Positions 24,007 through 32,849 of a stretch of 64,000 bases of DNA are shown here, piece after piece. Origin of the DNA: Clostridia bacterium (GTDB taxonomy: Bacteria > Bacillota > Clostridia > Christensenellales > Aristaeellaceae). The notes beneath the pieces are model-generated. The model saw only the letters and a program-made list of their open reading frames with translations, did no database searches and had not been told where the DNA came from. Positions within the stretch are counted from its first letter, which is position 1; every line of letters starts with the position of its first letter. Made by a program: the position numbers and the translations under genes. The stretch spans positions 17,765-81,764 of the forward strand of contig JAFXVJ010000030.1 in the NCBI GenBank assembly GCA_017524615.1, given 5' to 3'.

Positions 24007-24408
24007 ATGACGCAGACGGTACGGCGCGTGCGGCGCAGCGCGGGAAAGGGCGCCGCGTTTGGCTGGGCGCTGGCTTTGTCGGTGGCGGCTACGGTGGCCG
24101 CCGTGCTTTTGTTCGCGGTTGTGATCGGCTTTACGGACCTCAGCGACGGCGTGATCCGGATCGTGAATCAGCTGATCAAAATCGGGGCTATTTTCCTGGG
24201 CGTCAAAACCCTGGTGCCCCGGGGCGATGAAAGCGGCATCCGGAGGGGCGCGCTGCTGGGATTGGTGTACATGGGGGTGGGCGTGCTGTTATATGCCCTC
24301 CTGTCCGGGCAGCAGGTCACGCCGATGGGCTACCTGATCGATGTGCTCATGGGCGTGGCGGCCGGGGGACTGAGCGGCATGCTGATGGGCGGTTTGCGGG
24401 CGCGCTGA
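24007..24408 (+). CDS. TIGR04086 family membrane protein
   Basis: A 133-residue integral membrane protein with a basic N-terminus (RRVRRSAGK) and four predicted transmembrane segments at about 20-44, 50-66, 78-97 and 105-130. It matches the small TIGR04086 family of Firmicutes in size and layout, whose function is unknown. GAGGAGG precedes the ATG; the longer upstream frame is not hydrophobic and overlaps murC. It ends before a strong terminator and is probably the last gene of the murC unit. Confidence 0.75.
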   Translation: MTQTVRRVRRSAGKGAAFGWALALSVAATVAAVLLFAVVIGFTDLSDGVIRIVNQLIKIGAIFLGVKTLVPRGDESGIRRGALLGLVYMGVGVLLYALLSGQQVTPMGYLIDVLMGVAAGGLSGMLMGGLRAR

Positions 24409-24551
24409 GGGAGATTGTTCCCGGCAGGGGAAAGCGCAATCCCGTTCTCGGATAAGAATCAAATCTTCGGGCGTGTTTTCCGCGCTGACGCTGCTACAAA
24501 CGCCCTGCGCCTGCGCGGGGGTCGGATGGGCAATTCATCGCCAAACGCACG

Positions 24552-24590
24552 AAAACCGGCGTGGCATAAGGGTCACGCCGGTTTTGTGTT
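24552..24590 (+). terminator. Terminator of the murC unit
   Basis: AAAACCGGCGTG, a 10-nt loop, CACGCCGGTTTT, then GTGTTCTTTT. It lies 143 bp after the TIGR04086 gene; I see nothing in the sequence between them. Confidence 0.85.
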
Positions 24591-24597
24591 CTTTTCA

Positions 24598-24828
24598 TAC
24601 TATTCTCAAATAAAATCGGCAAGGAAGATAGACGAAGTTACAATGTCATCCCGACCGAAGCGGAGCGAGAGCGAAGCGGAGCGGAGGGATCTGGAAACTG
24701 GGCAATATGCTGCTGGGAGTAATCTGTTTCTCAAAGATCCCTCGACTTCGTTCCGCTCTCGCTCCACTCCGCTCGGGATGACAGGAGCGTTTTACCTATT
24801 TACTTGCTATTTTGATTTGAGTATAGTA
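24598..24828. mobile_element. MITE-like element, copy 1 of a tandem pair
   Basis: 231 bp with imperfect terminal inverted repeats: TACTATTCTCAAATAAAAT at the left and, as reverse complement of the right end, TACTATACTCAAATCAAAAT. Ends in TA suggest a TA target like IS630/mariner types. A second, internal near-palindrome of about 49 bp begins TGTCATCCCGA and ends GAGGGATCT on both arms, a motif typical of bacterial dispersed repeats. There is no coding capacity, so a transposase in trans would be needed. It is followed after 3 bp by copy 2. Confidence 0.85.
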
Positions 24829-24831
24829 TTA

Positions 24832-25062
24832 TACTATTCTCAAATAAAATCGGCAAGGAAGATAGACGAAGTTACAATGTCATCCCGACCGAAGCGGAGC
24901 GAGAACGAAGCGGAGTGGAGGGATCTGGAAACTGGGCAATATGCTGCTGGAAGTAATCTGTTTCTCAAAGATCCCTCGACTTCGTTCCGCTCTCGCTCCA
25001 CTCCGCTCGGGATGACAGGAGCGTTTTACCTTTTTACTTGCTATTTTGATTTGAGTATAGTA
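24832..25062. mobile_element. MITE-like element, copy 2 of a tandem pair
   Basis: 231 bp, the same length and orientation as copy 1, differing at about four positions (for example GAGAGCG versus GAGAACG, and GGGAGTAAT versus GGAAGTAAT). Same terminal and internal inverted repeats. Near identity implies a recent duplication or two recent insertions. Confidence 0.85.
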
Positions 25063-25358
25063 TCAGATGATAATTGCGGCCTCAAAGCAGCTTCCTTTCG
25101 GCGCACGCTCCGAGGGCCGACTTTTTTTCGTTCGGAGCCATGCAATCAGCCCGTTATCAGACAAAAACGCGCTGGATGCCGCGCGGACTGTCGGCTTTGC
25201 CGGCGCGCGGAACGGGCAGGACGCCTGCGGTGCGATGAAGGGATTGTATTTATCCTGTATTTTTGAAAAAAATTCAAAAAAAATTTTGCGGATAGCAGGA
25301 AAAAGGAAATGAACGGCGAACAATCCAATATTCGCTCGTACTTTGGGGTGTTGTGCCT
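25063..25358. other. Upstream region of ispH-rpsA, no gene seen
   Basis: 296 bp with AT-rich runs (A8 near 25280). A promoter for ispH-rpsA must lie here or in the MITE pair, but I find no -35/-10 pair that I trust. Reading frames through it have no coding features. Confidence 0.5.
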
Positions 25359-27428
25359 ATGCCGTACACCATCGCGCGCTATGCCGGATACTGTGCCGGC
25401 GTGCGAAAAGCCATGGAGGGCGCCGCGGAAGCGGCACGGGAAGCAAAGGAGCGGGGAATTCCCTGCTATTCTCTGGGGGAGCTGATCCATAACCCGGAGG
25501 CGGTGGCGGCCCTGCGGCGGGAGGGTATTCGCCCGGTGGAGCGAGTGGAGGATGCGGAAGGCGGCATGATTCTGCTGCGCAGCCACGGCGTGTCTCCCGA
25601 TGTGGAGGAGCGGTGCCGGGCGCGGGGCCTGATTGTGCGGGACTGCACCTGCGCCTTTGTCCGCGCGCTGCATGATATTGTGCGACAAAGCGGAGAAAAC
25701 GGCGTGCCCGTTGTGCTGGTGGGAGATCCGGATCATCCGGAGGTTCGCGGCACGGCGGGATGGTGCACAGGGCCCTGCTATATCGTTCAGAATCATGCGG
25801 ATGTGGAGGGGCTTCCGCCGCTGAACAGCGCGCTGGCCGTGGCGCAGACCACGTTTCCCCCCGCGAAATGGGAAGAGCTGCTGGCGCTGCTGAAGGCAAG
25901 GATCCCGCATTTGCAGGTGAAGTGCACCATCTGCCCAGCCACGCAGCAACGTCAGGCCGAGGCCAGGGAACTGGCCCGCCGGGTGGACGCCATGGTGGTG
26001 GTGGGCGGAAAAAAGAGCGCCAACACCCGCAAACTGTTTGAGGCGTGCCGGGCCATCTGCCCGCGCACAATCATGGTGGAACGTGCGGAGGAGATCCCTT
26101 TGCACTTTGCAAATATCCACACATCACACATAGGAATAGCCGCCGGCGCATCCACACCGGATTGGTCATTTAAGGAGGTTGTCACACGCATGAACGACAT
26201 GGAAAAACTCGACCAGGAAACCCAGGAACCCGTCTCCGCCAATGTGCCCGAGCAGGAAGCCCAGGATAATCAGGCCCTGACGATGGAGGACATTGAAAAG
26301 ACCGTGGTTCGCATCCGCCCGGGCCAGACGGTCACTGGCACTGTGGTGCAGATCACTGACGACGAAGTGTGCGTCAACATCGGTTACAAATCCGATGGAC
26401 TGATCAAGCGCGCAGACATGGTGGAAAAGGACGTGAATCTCGGCGACGAGATCGAGGTGGAGGTCGTCAAGGTAAACGACGGCGAAGGCAACGTCCTGCT
26501 CTCTCAGCGCAACATCGTCAACCGCAAGGCTTGGGAAGCGCTGATGGAAAAGTATGAAAAAGGCGAATATATCGACGCCACCGGCAAGGAAGCCGTCAAG
26601 GGCGGCCTGCTCGCCAACGTGGAAGGCGGCGTGCGCGCCTTTGTGCCCGCGTCCCAGCTGGCGCAGCGTTACGTGGAAAAGATCGGCCAGTTCGTGGGCC
26701 AGCCCATGAAGCTGAAGATCATCGACGTCGACAAGCAGAAGAAGCGCATCGTGGCCAGCCGCAAGCAGGTCATCGAGGAAGAAAACGCCGCCAAGAAGGC
26801 TGCCGCGTGGGAGAAGCTGGAAGAGGGCGCTGTGGTGACCGGTATCGTTCGCCGCTTTGCCGATTTCGGCGCTTTTGTGGACCTGGGCGGCGTGGACGGC
26901 CTGATCCATATCACCGACCTGGCCTGGAGCCGCGTGGGCCATCCCAGCGAAGTGCTGCAGATCAACCAGGAAGTGGAAGTGAAGATCCTGAGCCTGGACC
27001 GCGAACGGGAACGCATCCAGCTGGGCTACAAGCAGCTGCAGCCCAAGCCCTGGGACAACATCGAAGAAAAGTATCCCGTGGGCACCATCCTGGAGCGCAA
27101 CGTGGTGCGCATCCGTCCCTTCGGCGCGTTCATCGAGCTGGAGCCCGGCGTGGATGGCCTGGTGCACATTTCCCAGTGCGCTCTCACCCGCATTGCCAAG
27201 GTGGAGGATGTGCTGGAAGTGGGTCAGCCCGTGCGCGTGAAGGTGCTGGCTGTGGATCCTGAGGCCAAGCGCATCAGCCTGAGCATTCGCGAAGCGCTGG
27301 CGGATGAAGCTTTCGTGGAAGACGGCGCCATGGAGATCCCCGGTGAAGCCGAGGAAGCCCCTGCGGAAGAAGCCCCTGCCGCGGAAGAAGCCCCCGCTGC
27401 GGAAGAAGCGCCTGCCGACGCTGAATAA
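25359..27428 (+). CDS. ispH: fused IspH (HMBPP reductase) and ribosomal S1 domains
   Basis: A 689-residue fusion. Residues 1-275 are IspH, the [4Fe-4S] enzyme reducing HMBPP to IPP/DMAPP in the MEP pathway: the cluster cysteines are in GYCAGVRKAM (Cys12), DCTCAFV and TICPATQQRQ, with RSHGVSP and GGKKSANTRKL for the substrate. Residues 320-660 hold four S1 RNA-binding repeats, the last two canonical (DFGAFVDLGGVDGLIHIT and PFGAFIELEPGVDGLVHIS). The tail is an acidic Glu/Ala/Pro repeat. The fusion is known in Clostridia. ATG at 25359 is preferred: GGGGTG is 8 bp upstream, while the GTG at 25353 is too close to it. Confidence 0.93.
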   Translation: MPYTIARYAGYCAGVRKAMEGAAEAAREAKERGIPCYSLGELIHNPEAVAALRREGIRPVERVEDAEGGMILLRSHGVSPDVEERCRARGLIVRDCTCAFVRALHDIVRQSGENGVPVVLVGDPDHPEVRGTAGWCTGPCYIVQNHADVEGLPPLNSALAVAQTTFPPAKWEELLALLKARIPHLQVKCTICPATQQRQAEARELARRVDAMVVVGGKKSANTRKLFEACRAICPRTIMVERAEEIPLHFANIHTSHIGIAAGASTPDWSFKEVVTRMNDMEKLDQETQEPVSANVPEQEAQDNQALTMEDIEKTVVRIRPGQTVTGTVVQITDDEVCVNIGYKSDGLIKRADMVEKDVNLGDEIEVEVVKVNDGEGNVLLSQRNIVNRKAWEALMEKYEKGEYIDATGKEAVKGGLLANVEGGVRAFVPASQLAQRYVEKIGQFVGQPMKLKIIDVDKQKKRIVASRKQVIEEENAAKKAAAWEKLEEGAVVTGIVRRFADFGAFVDLGGVDGLIHITDLAWSRVGHPSEVLQINQEVEVKILSLDRERERIQLGYKQLQPKPWDNIEEKYPVGTILERNVVRIRPFGAFIELEPGVDGLVHISQCALTRIAKVEDVLEVGQPVRVKVLAVDPEAKRISLSIREALADEAFVEDGAMEIPGEAEEAPAEEAPAAEEAPAAEEAPADAE

Positions 27429-27442
27429 TCGCATCTTATTTC

Positions 27443-27481
27443 GCCTGTCGTGCCCTGAAAAAGGCGCGGCAGGCTTTTTTT
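27443..27481 (+). terminator. Terminator of ispH-rpsA
   Basis: GCCTGTCGTGCC, 8-nt loop, GGCGCGGCAGGC, then seven T, 14 bp after the stop. Confidence 0.9.
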
Positions 27482-27659
27482 CGGCAGCGTTGCAGGAAAC
27501 GCGGCTTTTGATTCGTTGCATGAATGAAGGCAGCGGTTCCGCTTCGCGCGGCGCTGCTGCCTCATGTGGGTTCGTCGGACGAAACCCATTTCGGTTTATT
27601 TGGAATTTTTGGCTGAAAATAGATCGGATGAAATGATTTGCTTGCGGAGGAAGAACGGT

Positions 27660-28880
27660 ATGAAGCGGTTGGGATTGTTGCTTTTGCTGCTGGGGACGCT
27701 GCTCTGCTGGCCCGCTTTCGGGGAAGAGGCGCAGGAAATAACGGCGCAGTGCGCCATCACGGTGAAATCCGGCGCCGCGAAGGTGGAACGCCTGACGGAC
27801 CGGGACTGGGCCACGCCCAACATCACCGAAAAGACGAAAAACCCCTATGTGCAGGTGAACGCGCCGGCGGACGCGCCGATATACGGCGTGTATGTGTGCT
27901 TCGGTTCCGCCCTGACGCCCTGGGAGATCCAGGCCGGGCACGGCGGGCAATGGGAAACGGTCTATGAAAGCGAAGGGCTTTACGCGCACGAATATGCCGC
28001 CCTGCCCCAGGGGGAGATGGAACTCCGCATCCGTCCAACCGTGCAGAAAGCCGTGATTTTTAACGTGACCGAGCTGTTTGCCTTTGGCCCTGGGGATGTG
28101 CCCGCTTGGGTACAGCAGTGGCAGCCGGCGCCGCAAAAAGCGGATCTGCTGGTGCTGGTAGGCCATCCGGACGACGAAATCCTGTTCCTGGGCGGCACCA
28201 TCCCTTATTACGCCGGGGAAAGAAAAATGAACGTGGTGGTGGCGTATCTCACCTGCGGCACCAATTCCAAGGGCACGGAGGTGCGCCGCAGTGAGCTGCT
28301 GAACGGCCTGTGGGCCATGGGCGTGCGCACGTATCCGGTGTTCGGCGGGTTCTGGGACGCCTATTCCAAATCACTGGACAAGGCGTACAAGGAATGGGGC
28401 AAAAACAATGTATACAAGTGGGTGGTCGGATTGCTTCGGCAGTATCGGCCCGATGTGGTGGTCAGCCATGATGTGAACGGCGAATATGGCCACGGGGCCC
28501 ATCGCGTGTGCGCCGACGCGCTGATGCAGTGCATCCCCGGCGCCGCGGATGAGTCGGCCTATCCCGATTCAGCCAAGTTCGGCCCTTGGCAGGTCAAAAA
28601 GCTGTACCTGCACCTGTACCGGCAAAATGCCGTCACCATGGACTGGGATCAGCCGCTTTCCGCTTTCGGCGGACGTACCGGGTATCAGGTAGCGGCGGAC
28701 GCTTACACCCAGCATCAATCCCAGGCGGAGAAAGGCCAGAAAAACCCCGACACAGGCAAATTTGAACTGTTTCAGGTGGAGCCCCGGGACAGCAAAACCA
28801 GCAGCTACTCATTTGGCCTGGCTTATACGGCCGTGGGGCCCGACGAAGCGGGCGACGACTTTTTTGAGCATATAGAGTAA
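27660..28880 (+). CDS. exported PIG-L family deacetylase
   Basis: A 406-residue protein with a signal peptide (MKRLGLLLLLLGTLLCWPAF). Residues 25-150 are a beta-rich region with no assigned domain, perhaps glycan-binding. The PIG-L/LmbE zinc deacetylase domain follows at about 160-330: LVGHPDDEILFLGG (AHPDDE motif), EVRRSELLNG and HDVNGEYGHGAHR with the third metal His. Family members remove N-acetyl groups from sugars such as GlcNAc conjugates. GGAGGAAG precedes the start at 27660. Monocistronic; substrate unknown. Confidence 0.88.
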   Translation: MKRLGLLLLLLGTLLCWPAFGEEAQEITAQCAITVKSGAAKVERLTDRDWATPNITEKTKNPYVQVNAPADAPIYGVYVCFGSALTPWEIQAGHGGQWETVYESEGLYAHEYAALPQGEMELRIRPTVQKAVIFNVTELFAFGPGDVPAWVQQWQPAPQKADLLVLVGHPDDEILFLGGTIPYYAGERKMNVVVAYLTCGTNSKGTEVRRSELLNGLWAMGVRTYPVFGGFWDAYSKSLDKAYKEWGKNNVYKWVVGLLRQYRPDVVVSHDVNGEYGHGAHRVCADALMQCIPGAADESAYPDSAKFGPWQVKKLYLHLYRQNAVTMDWDQPLSAFGGRTGYQVAADAYTQHQSQAEKGQKNPDTGKFELFQVEPRDSKTSSYSFGLAYTAVGPDEAGDDFFEHIE

Positions 28881-28961
28881 TGAGGCGCCGGGCTTGCCGA
28901 GGGGCCGCGGCGGCCGCGCACGGCCCGTCCGCAGCCTCGCTTCGCTTGGCGCCCCTCCCTG

Positions 28962-29468
28962 TTATCGCGGCGATTCGATATTCAGCACGTCGTTCAGCGC
29001 AGTGCCCAGGGCGGCCAGATGGTTGAACAGCTGATTGCGCACGTCCTGGGTGGAGGTGGTGGCCTGCAGCGTCAGGGCTTCTAAGCTGCTCAGGTCGTTT
29101 TTCAGCACCGTAAACAGATCCTGGGATACCAGCCGGGAGCCGCAGAGGGTGCCGTTCAGGTCGTTGAGCTGCTCCATATAATAGACGTACTGCTGGGCCA
29201 TGGCGGCCTGGGAGGCCAGGGAGGTGGAAATAACGCCGCTGTTCATGCGGCTGACCACGTCATAGGCGGAGCGGTAAGTGATGTACATCCGGTTGTGGAT
29301 TTCGGACACGGCATTGGTCCTGAACACGGAATTGCGGATCACGCCGACAGTCAGGATGATCACGGCCGTCAGCAGCAGCGCGCACACGATCAGCAGCACC
29401 CGGCGCTGCAGCTTCAGATCGCCCCGGTTCATATGGACCCGCTGCAGGGATTTGCGATACATCATCAT
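28962..29468 (-). CDS. single-pass membrane protein of unknown function
   Basis: A 168-residue protein I do not recognise. A basic N-terminus (RKSLQRVHMNRGDLKLQRR) precedes one strong transmembrane helix (VLLIVCALLLTAVIILTVGV). The remaining 125 residues are predicted helical and extracytoplasmic, with a spacing that resembles sensor-type four-helix bundles such as those of chemoreceptors, but no signalling domain follows. Three tandem ATGs (29468, 29465, 29462) follow AAGGA; the exact one is uncertain. Confidence 0.65.
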   Translation of the reverse strand: MMMYRKSLQRVHMNRGDLKLQRRVLLIVCALLLTAVIILTVGVIRNSVFRTNAVSEIHNRMYITYRSAYDVVSRMNSGVISTSLASQAAMAQQYVYYMEQLNDLNGTLCGSRLVSQDLFTVLKNDLSSLEALTLQATTSTQDVRNQLFNHLAALGTALNDVLNIESPR

Positions 29469-29550
29469 AAATTCCTTCTTTCCACGAAAAAGTGGGGATG
29501 GGCGGCCGCCCTTCCCGGCTTTTTTTGCTTTCGGTGGGTGGCCGAAACCT

Positions 29551-29580
29551 ATTATATCACAGGATCCTCCCATTCGTAAA
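29551..29580 (-). promoter_or_regulatory. Promoter of the single-pass membrane protein gene
   Basis: On the minus strand TTTACG (29575-29580), 18-bp spacer, TATAAT (29551-29556). Confidence 0.6.
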
Positions 29581-29650
29581 GCCTGCGGACAAAACAAGCG
29601 CTTTTTCGCCACGGCTTTACAATTTGTTCACGCATGGCGGAGCGCAAGTG

Positions 29651-29659
29651 TGCTATAAT
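29651..29659 (+). promoter_or_regulatory. Extended -10 promoter of the Gld-type ABC operon
   Basis: TGCTATAAT is a full extended -10 element 51 bp upstream of the ATPase start. No good -35 is present, as expected for extended -10 promoters. Confidence 0.65.
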
Positions 29660-29710
29660 ACGTTCAGATATTCCGATGGGAGGCAAACGGCCTTCGACGG
29701 GGGGATGAGG

Positions 29711-30646
29711 ATGATCAGGCTGGATGGGGTTTCCAAGCGGTATGGCACGCACCGGGCCTTGCAGGATGTGAGCTTCACGGTGCCCAAAGGGCAGATCCTG
29801 GGGCTGCTTGGGCAAAACGGCGCCGGAAAGACCACCGCCATGAACATCATGACCGGCTGCCTGGCCCCCTCGCAGGGCACGGCGGTGATCGGCGGGTACG
29901 ACGTGATGCGCTCCCCCCGGGAGGCCAAGCGGCTGATCGGCTATCTGCCGGAAACGGCTCCGCTGTACGATGAAATGACGGTGCGGGCCTATTTGCGTTT
30001 TGCGTGCGAGCTCAAGGAAGTCAGGAAACAGGCCATCGCCGGTCACGTGGAGGCGGTGGGAGAAAAAACGGGATTGACCGACGTGCTGGACCGGAAAATC
30101 GGCAATTTATCCCGGGGCTACAGACAGCGGGTGGGCTTTGCCCAAGCCCTGTGCGGCAGCCCCGAAGTGATCATCCTGGACGAGCCCACCACCGGCCTGG
30201 ATCCCCGCCAGAGCGCGGAGATGCGCGCCCTGGTGAAATCGCTGGCGGGACAGCACACGGTGCTGTTTTCCTCCCACATCCTCAGCGAGGTGCAGGCCCT
30301 GTGCGACCGGGTGATCATCCTGCATCACAGCCGGGTGATCTGCGACAGCGCCATGCAAGCCCTGCGCTGCGGGGAAAGGCGGCTGCGCGCGGTGATCGCG
30401 TGCGGGGAAGGATCGCTGCTGCCCCGGCTGCGTCAGCTGCCCAGCGTCAGCCGGGTGGAGGTGGAGCGGGGCGGCCGGGAGGGCATCACCCAGGTGGTGA
30501 TGACGGTGGAAGAAGGGCAGAACGCGGAGAGGGAACTGTTCACCCTGCTGAGCGGCTTGCAGACGCCGCTTCTGCGCCTGGCCCCGGTGGAGGACAGCCT
30601 GGAGGATGTGTTCCTCCGGGCCACCATGGATGAGAATGAAGAATGA
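29711..30646 (+). CDS. ABC transporter ATP-binding protein (GldA-like)
   Basis: A 311-residue ATPase of the ABC-2/DrrA class. Walker A is GQNGAGKTT near residue 37, the signature is LSRGYRQRVGFA, Walker B is VIILDEPTTGLD, and the switch His follows in FSSHILSEV. The C-terminal 90 residues are the usual DrrA-type extension. ATG at 29711 is used; ATG at 29705 is two codons earlier and the ribosome site is weak (G-rich) for both. It opens a four-gene operon (ATPase, permease, GldG-like, DUF4340) resembling the gliding-type GldAFG exporters, which are widespread in non-gliding Clostridia and of unknown cargo. Confidence 0.88.
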   Translation: MIRLDGVSKRYGTHRALQDVSFTVPKGQILGLLGQNGAGKTTAMNIMTGCLAPSQGTAVIGGYDVMRSPREAKRLIGYLPETAPLYDEMTVRAYLRFACELKEVRKQAIAGHVEAVGEKTGLTDVLDRKIGNLSRGYRQRVGFAQALCGSPEVIILDEPTTGLDPRQSAEMRALVKSLAGQHTVLFSSHILSEVQALCDRVIILHHSRVICDSAMQALRCGERRLRAVIACGEGSLLPRLRQLPSVSRVEVERGGREGITQVVMTVEEGQNAERELFTLLSGLQTPLLRLAPVEDSLEDVFLRATMDENEE

Positions 30647-30661
30647 GGAGGGGCGAAGCGC

Positions 30662-31372
30662 ATGGGCGCGATTTACCGGCGGGAAATGCAATGTTATTTT
30701 TATACCCCCGCGGCGTATGTGTTTATGGGCGTGTTTCTGGCGCTGAGCAGCGTGTTTTTCGGGTTCGGCAATTTGGGGGCCCGGTCCAGCGATCTGATGG
30801 CGCTGCTGGATCGGATGAGCTATATCTGGATGCTGCTGTCCCCTGTGCTGACCATGCGGCTGATTGCCGGCGAAAAGCAGCAGCGCACCGACCAGCTGCT
30901 TTATGCCTCCCCCTGCTCCTTAAGCGCCCAGGTGGCGGGCAAGTATTTCGCCGCATGCACGGTGCTGCTGATCACGGTGCTGGCCACGGTGATGTATCCC
31001 CTGGTGGTTGCCGTGTACGGGAAACTGTATGTCGGGGAAACGCTGGTGGGCTATATGGGACTGATTTTGCAGGGCTGCGCCTTCCTTGCGCTGGATCTGT
31101 TCATTTCCTGCTTCACCCGCAATCAAATGACGGCGGCGGTGGCCGGGGTGGGGGCGAATTTGCTGGTGTGGCTGGCGGACGCCATGGCCCAGGCGCTGTC
31201 GGGCAGCTTTGCGGCGCGGGCGCTGAATTTCATCAGCCTGTATCGGCGCTTTGCGCCTTTTGCCCGGGGCCAGCTGAGCCTGTCCAATGCGCTGTATGAC
31301 GTTTTGTTCATTTTTATCATGCTGTTTTTGAGCGTGCGGGTGCTGGATGCCCGGCGCTGGAGCGAGGCATAA
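30662..31372 (+). CDS. ABC-2 type permease (GldF-like)
   Basis: A 236-residue membrane protein with six predicted transmembrane helices starting AAYVFMGVFLALSSVFFGF. The conserved patch RLIAGEKQQRTDQLLYASP near residue 65 is typical of GldF/ABC-2 permeases. It is 15 bp after the ATPase and 3 bp before the GldG-like gene, so it is co-translated with them. Confidence 0.85.
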   Translation: MGAIYRREMQCYFYTPAAYVFMGVFLALSSVFFGFGNLGARSSDLMALLDRMSYIWMLLSPVLTMRLIAGEKQQRTDQLLYASPCSLSAQVAGKYFAACTVLLITVLATVMYPLVVAVYGKLYVGETLVGYMGLILQGCAFLALDLFISCFTRNQMTAAVAGVGANLLVWLADAMAQALSGSFAARALNFISLYRRFAPFARGQLSLSNALYDVLFIFIMLFLSVRVLDARRWSEA

Positions 31373-31375
31373 GGC

Positions 31376-32848
31376 ATGAAACGATTGAAAATGTGGACGC
31401 GAAAAATCATGAACAACCGCAAATTCCGCTGCGGCGGGTTTTCCGTGCTGCTGACGGCGGCGGTGGTGGCGGTGGCGCTGCTGGTGGGGGCCCTGGCGGA
31501 CGGCCTGGAAAAGCGGTATGCCCTGCGGGCGGATTTTTCCTTTAACGCCGCCACCAGCCAGGGAGACGTGACCCGGGCGGTGCTGGCGCAATTGGATCAG
31601 GACGTGCATGTGTATGCTGTGGTGCCGGACGGCGGCCGGGATGAAACGCTGCTGGCCCTGCTGGACCGGTATGCCGCCGCGTCGGATCGGATAACGGTGT
31701 CGGAAGAAAGCCTGATACGCAATCCCGTGCTGCAAACCCGGTTTTCCGGGGAGGTGGGAGAAAAGCAGGTGACGGATGACTGTCTGATCGTGGCCTGCCC
31801 CGCTACGGGAAAAACCAGGATCCTGACGGCCGATGATTATACCGTCAAGGCCTGGAACACGGAAACGTGGAGCTATCAGACGGTACAGTACGCCTATGAA
31901 AAGGTGATCACCGAGGCCATCCTGCTGGTGACCCAGGCCACCACGCCCACCGTGCAGATCCTGGAAGGTCACGGGGAAATGACGGCGGCGGACACCTCGC
32001 TGATGGAAAGCACGCTGGAAAGCGCCAATTACGCGGTGCGGCGGGTGAACCTGGCCTCGGGCGACGCGCTGGACCCGGCCAGCACCCTGATGATCCTGTC
32101 CCCGGCCTATGACCTGGCCGACTGGGAAATGGACAAGCTGATGGAGTTCGCCGCGCAGGGCGGGGATTTCTTCATCTGTTCCCGGTATAACGATCCCCTG
32201 GATCTGGACCATTACAGGGCGTTTCTGCGCGCCTTCGGCATTGAGCCCTACGAAGGCCTGGTGATGGCCAAGGAGGAGGACACGGCCGGCTATTACGGCG
32301 CGCCGGTGGTGCTGCGCCCCTTCATGCAGCAAACGCCGGTCACCCAGCCCCTGATCGAGGCGGGGCAGGACCTGATTCTGCTCACGGCGGCCCGGGCCTT
32401 CCGCCTGGACGGCATCGTGCCGGACGACGTGATGCTCACGCCCCTCCTGATGACCGGCCAGGCCTATATCCGCCATTATGAGGACGGGAGCGACGTGTCC
32501 ATCCAGCAGCCGGGGGACGAGGAGGGCGTGTTCGCCGTGGGCCTGTGGGCTGAAAAGCTGCTGGAAACGGGCGAGGTGTCTCAGATGCTGGTGATGGGAG
32601 ACATTTCCGCCTTCCTGAATCCGGTGATTCAAAGCGGGGTGAAAAATGGCTCCGCCGCTTTCCTGACCCAGGCGCTGCGCGCCCTGCAGGGCCAGGATCC
32701 GGTGAATCTGTATATCCTGCCCAAGGAAGTGAACCGGGAGGGCCTGAGCCTGGGGGATGTGACCCCCGCCAAGATCGTGATCGTGATGCTGCCGCTGCTG
32801 GTGGTGCTGGGGGCCGTGCTGGTGCTGTGGCCCAGAAGGAACCTGTGA
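31376..32848 (+). CDS. GldG-like ABC-associated membrane protein
   Basis: A 490-residue protein anchored by an N-terminal helix (FSVLLTAAVVAVALLVGALA) and a C-terminal helix (IVIVMLPLLVVLGAVLVLWP) with a large extracytoplasmic part between. The part beginning ILEGHGEMTAAD and continuing to LMILSPAYDLADWEMDKL has the GldG/DUF4350-like alpha-beta fold. It is thought to act with the ATPase and permease. It lies directly after the permease and 1 bp before the DUF4340 gene. Confidence 0.82.
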   Translation: MKRLKMWTRKIMNNRKFRCGGFSVLLTAAVVAVALLVGALADGLEKRYALRADFSFNAATSQGDVTRAVLAQLDQDVHVYAVVPDGGRDETLLALLDRYAAASDRITVSEESLIRNPVLQTRFSGEVGEKQVTDDCLIVACPATGKTRILTADDYTVKAWNTETWSYQTVQYAYEKVITEAILLVTQATTPTVQILEGHGEMTAADTSLMESTLESANYAVRRVNLASGDALDPASTLMILSPAYDLADWEMDKLMEFAAQGGDFFICSRYNDPLDLDHYRAFLRAFGIEPYEGLVMAKEEDTAGYYGAPVVLRPFMQQTPVTQPLIEAGQDLILLTAARAFRLDGIVPDDVMLTPLLMTGQAYIRHYEDGSDVSIQQPGDEEGVFAVGLWAEKLLETGEVSQMLVMGDISAFLNPVIQSGVKNGSAAFLTQALRALQGQDPVNLYILPKEVNREGLSLGDVTPAKIVIVMLPLLVVLGAVLVLWPRRNL

Positions 32849-32849
32849 T

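Noticed and set aside
24598-25062. Open frame of about 280 residues across the tandem repeats
   Set aside because: The protein repeats only because the DNA element is duplicated; its content is the inverted repeats, so it is not a gene.
26166-28166. 666-residue minus-strand frame
   Set aside because: Antisense to ispH-rpsA and PIG-L, including a Phe/Arg repeat that mirrors the Glu/Ala/Pro tail.
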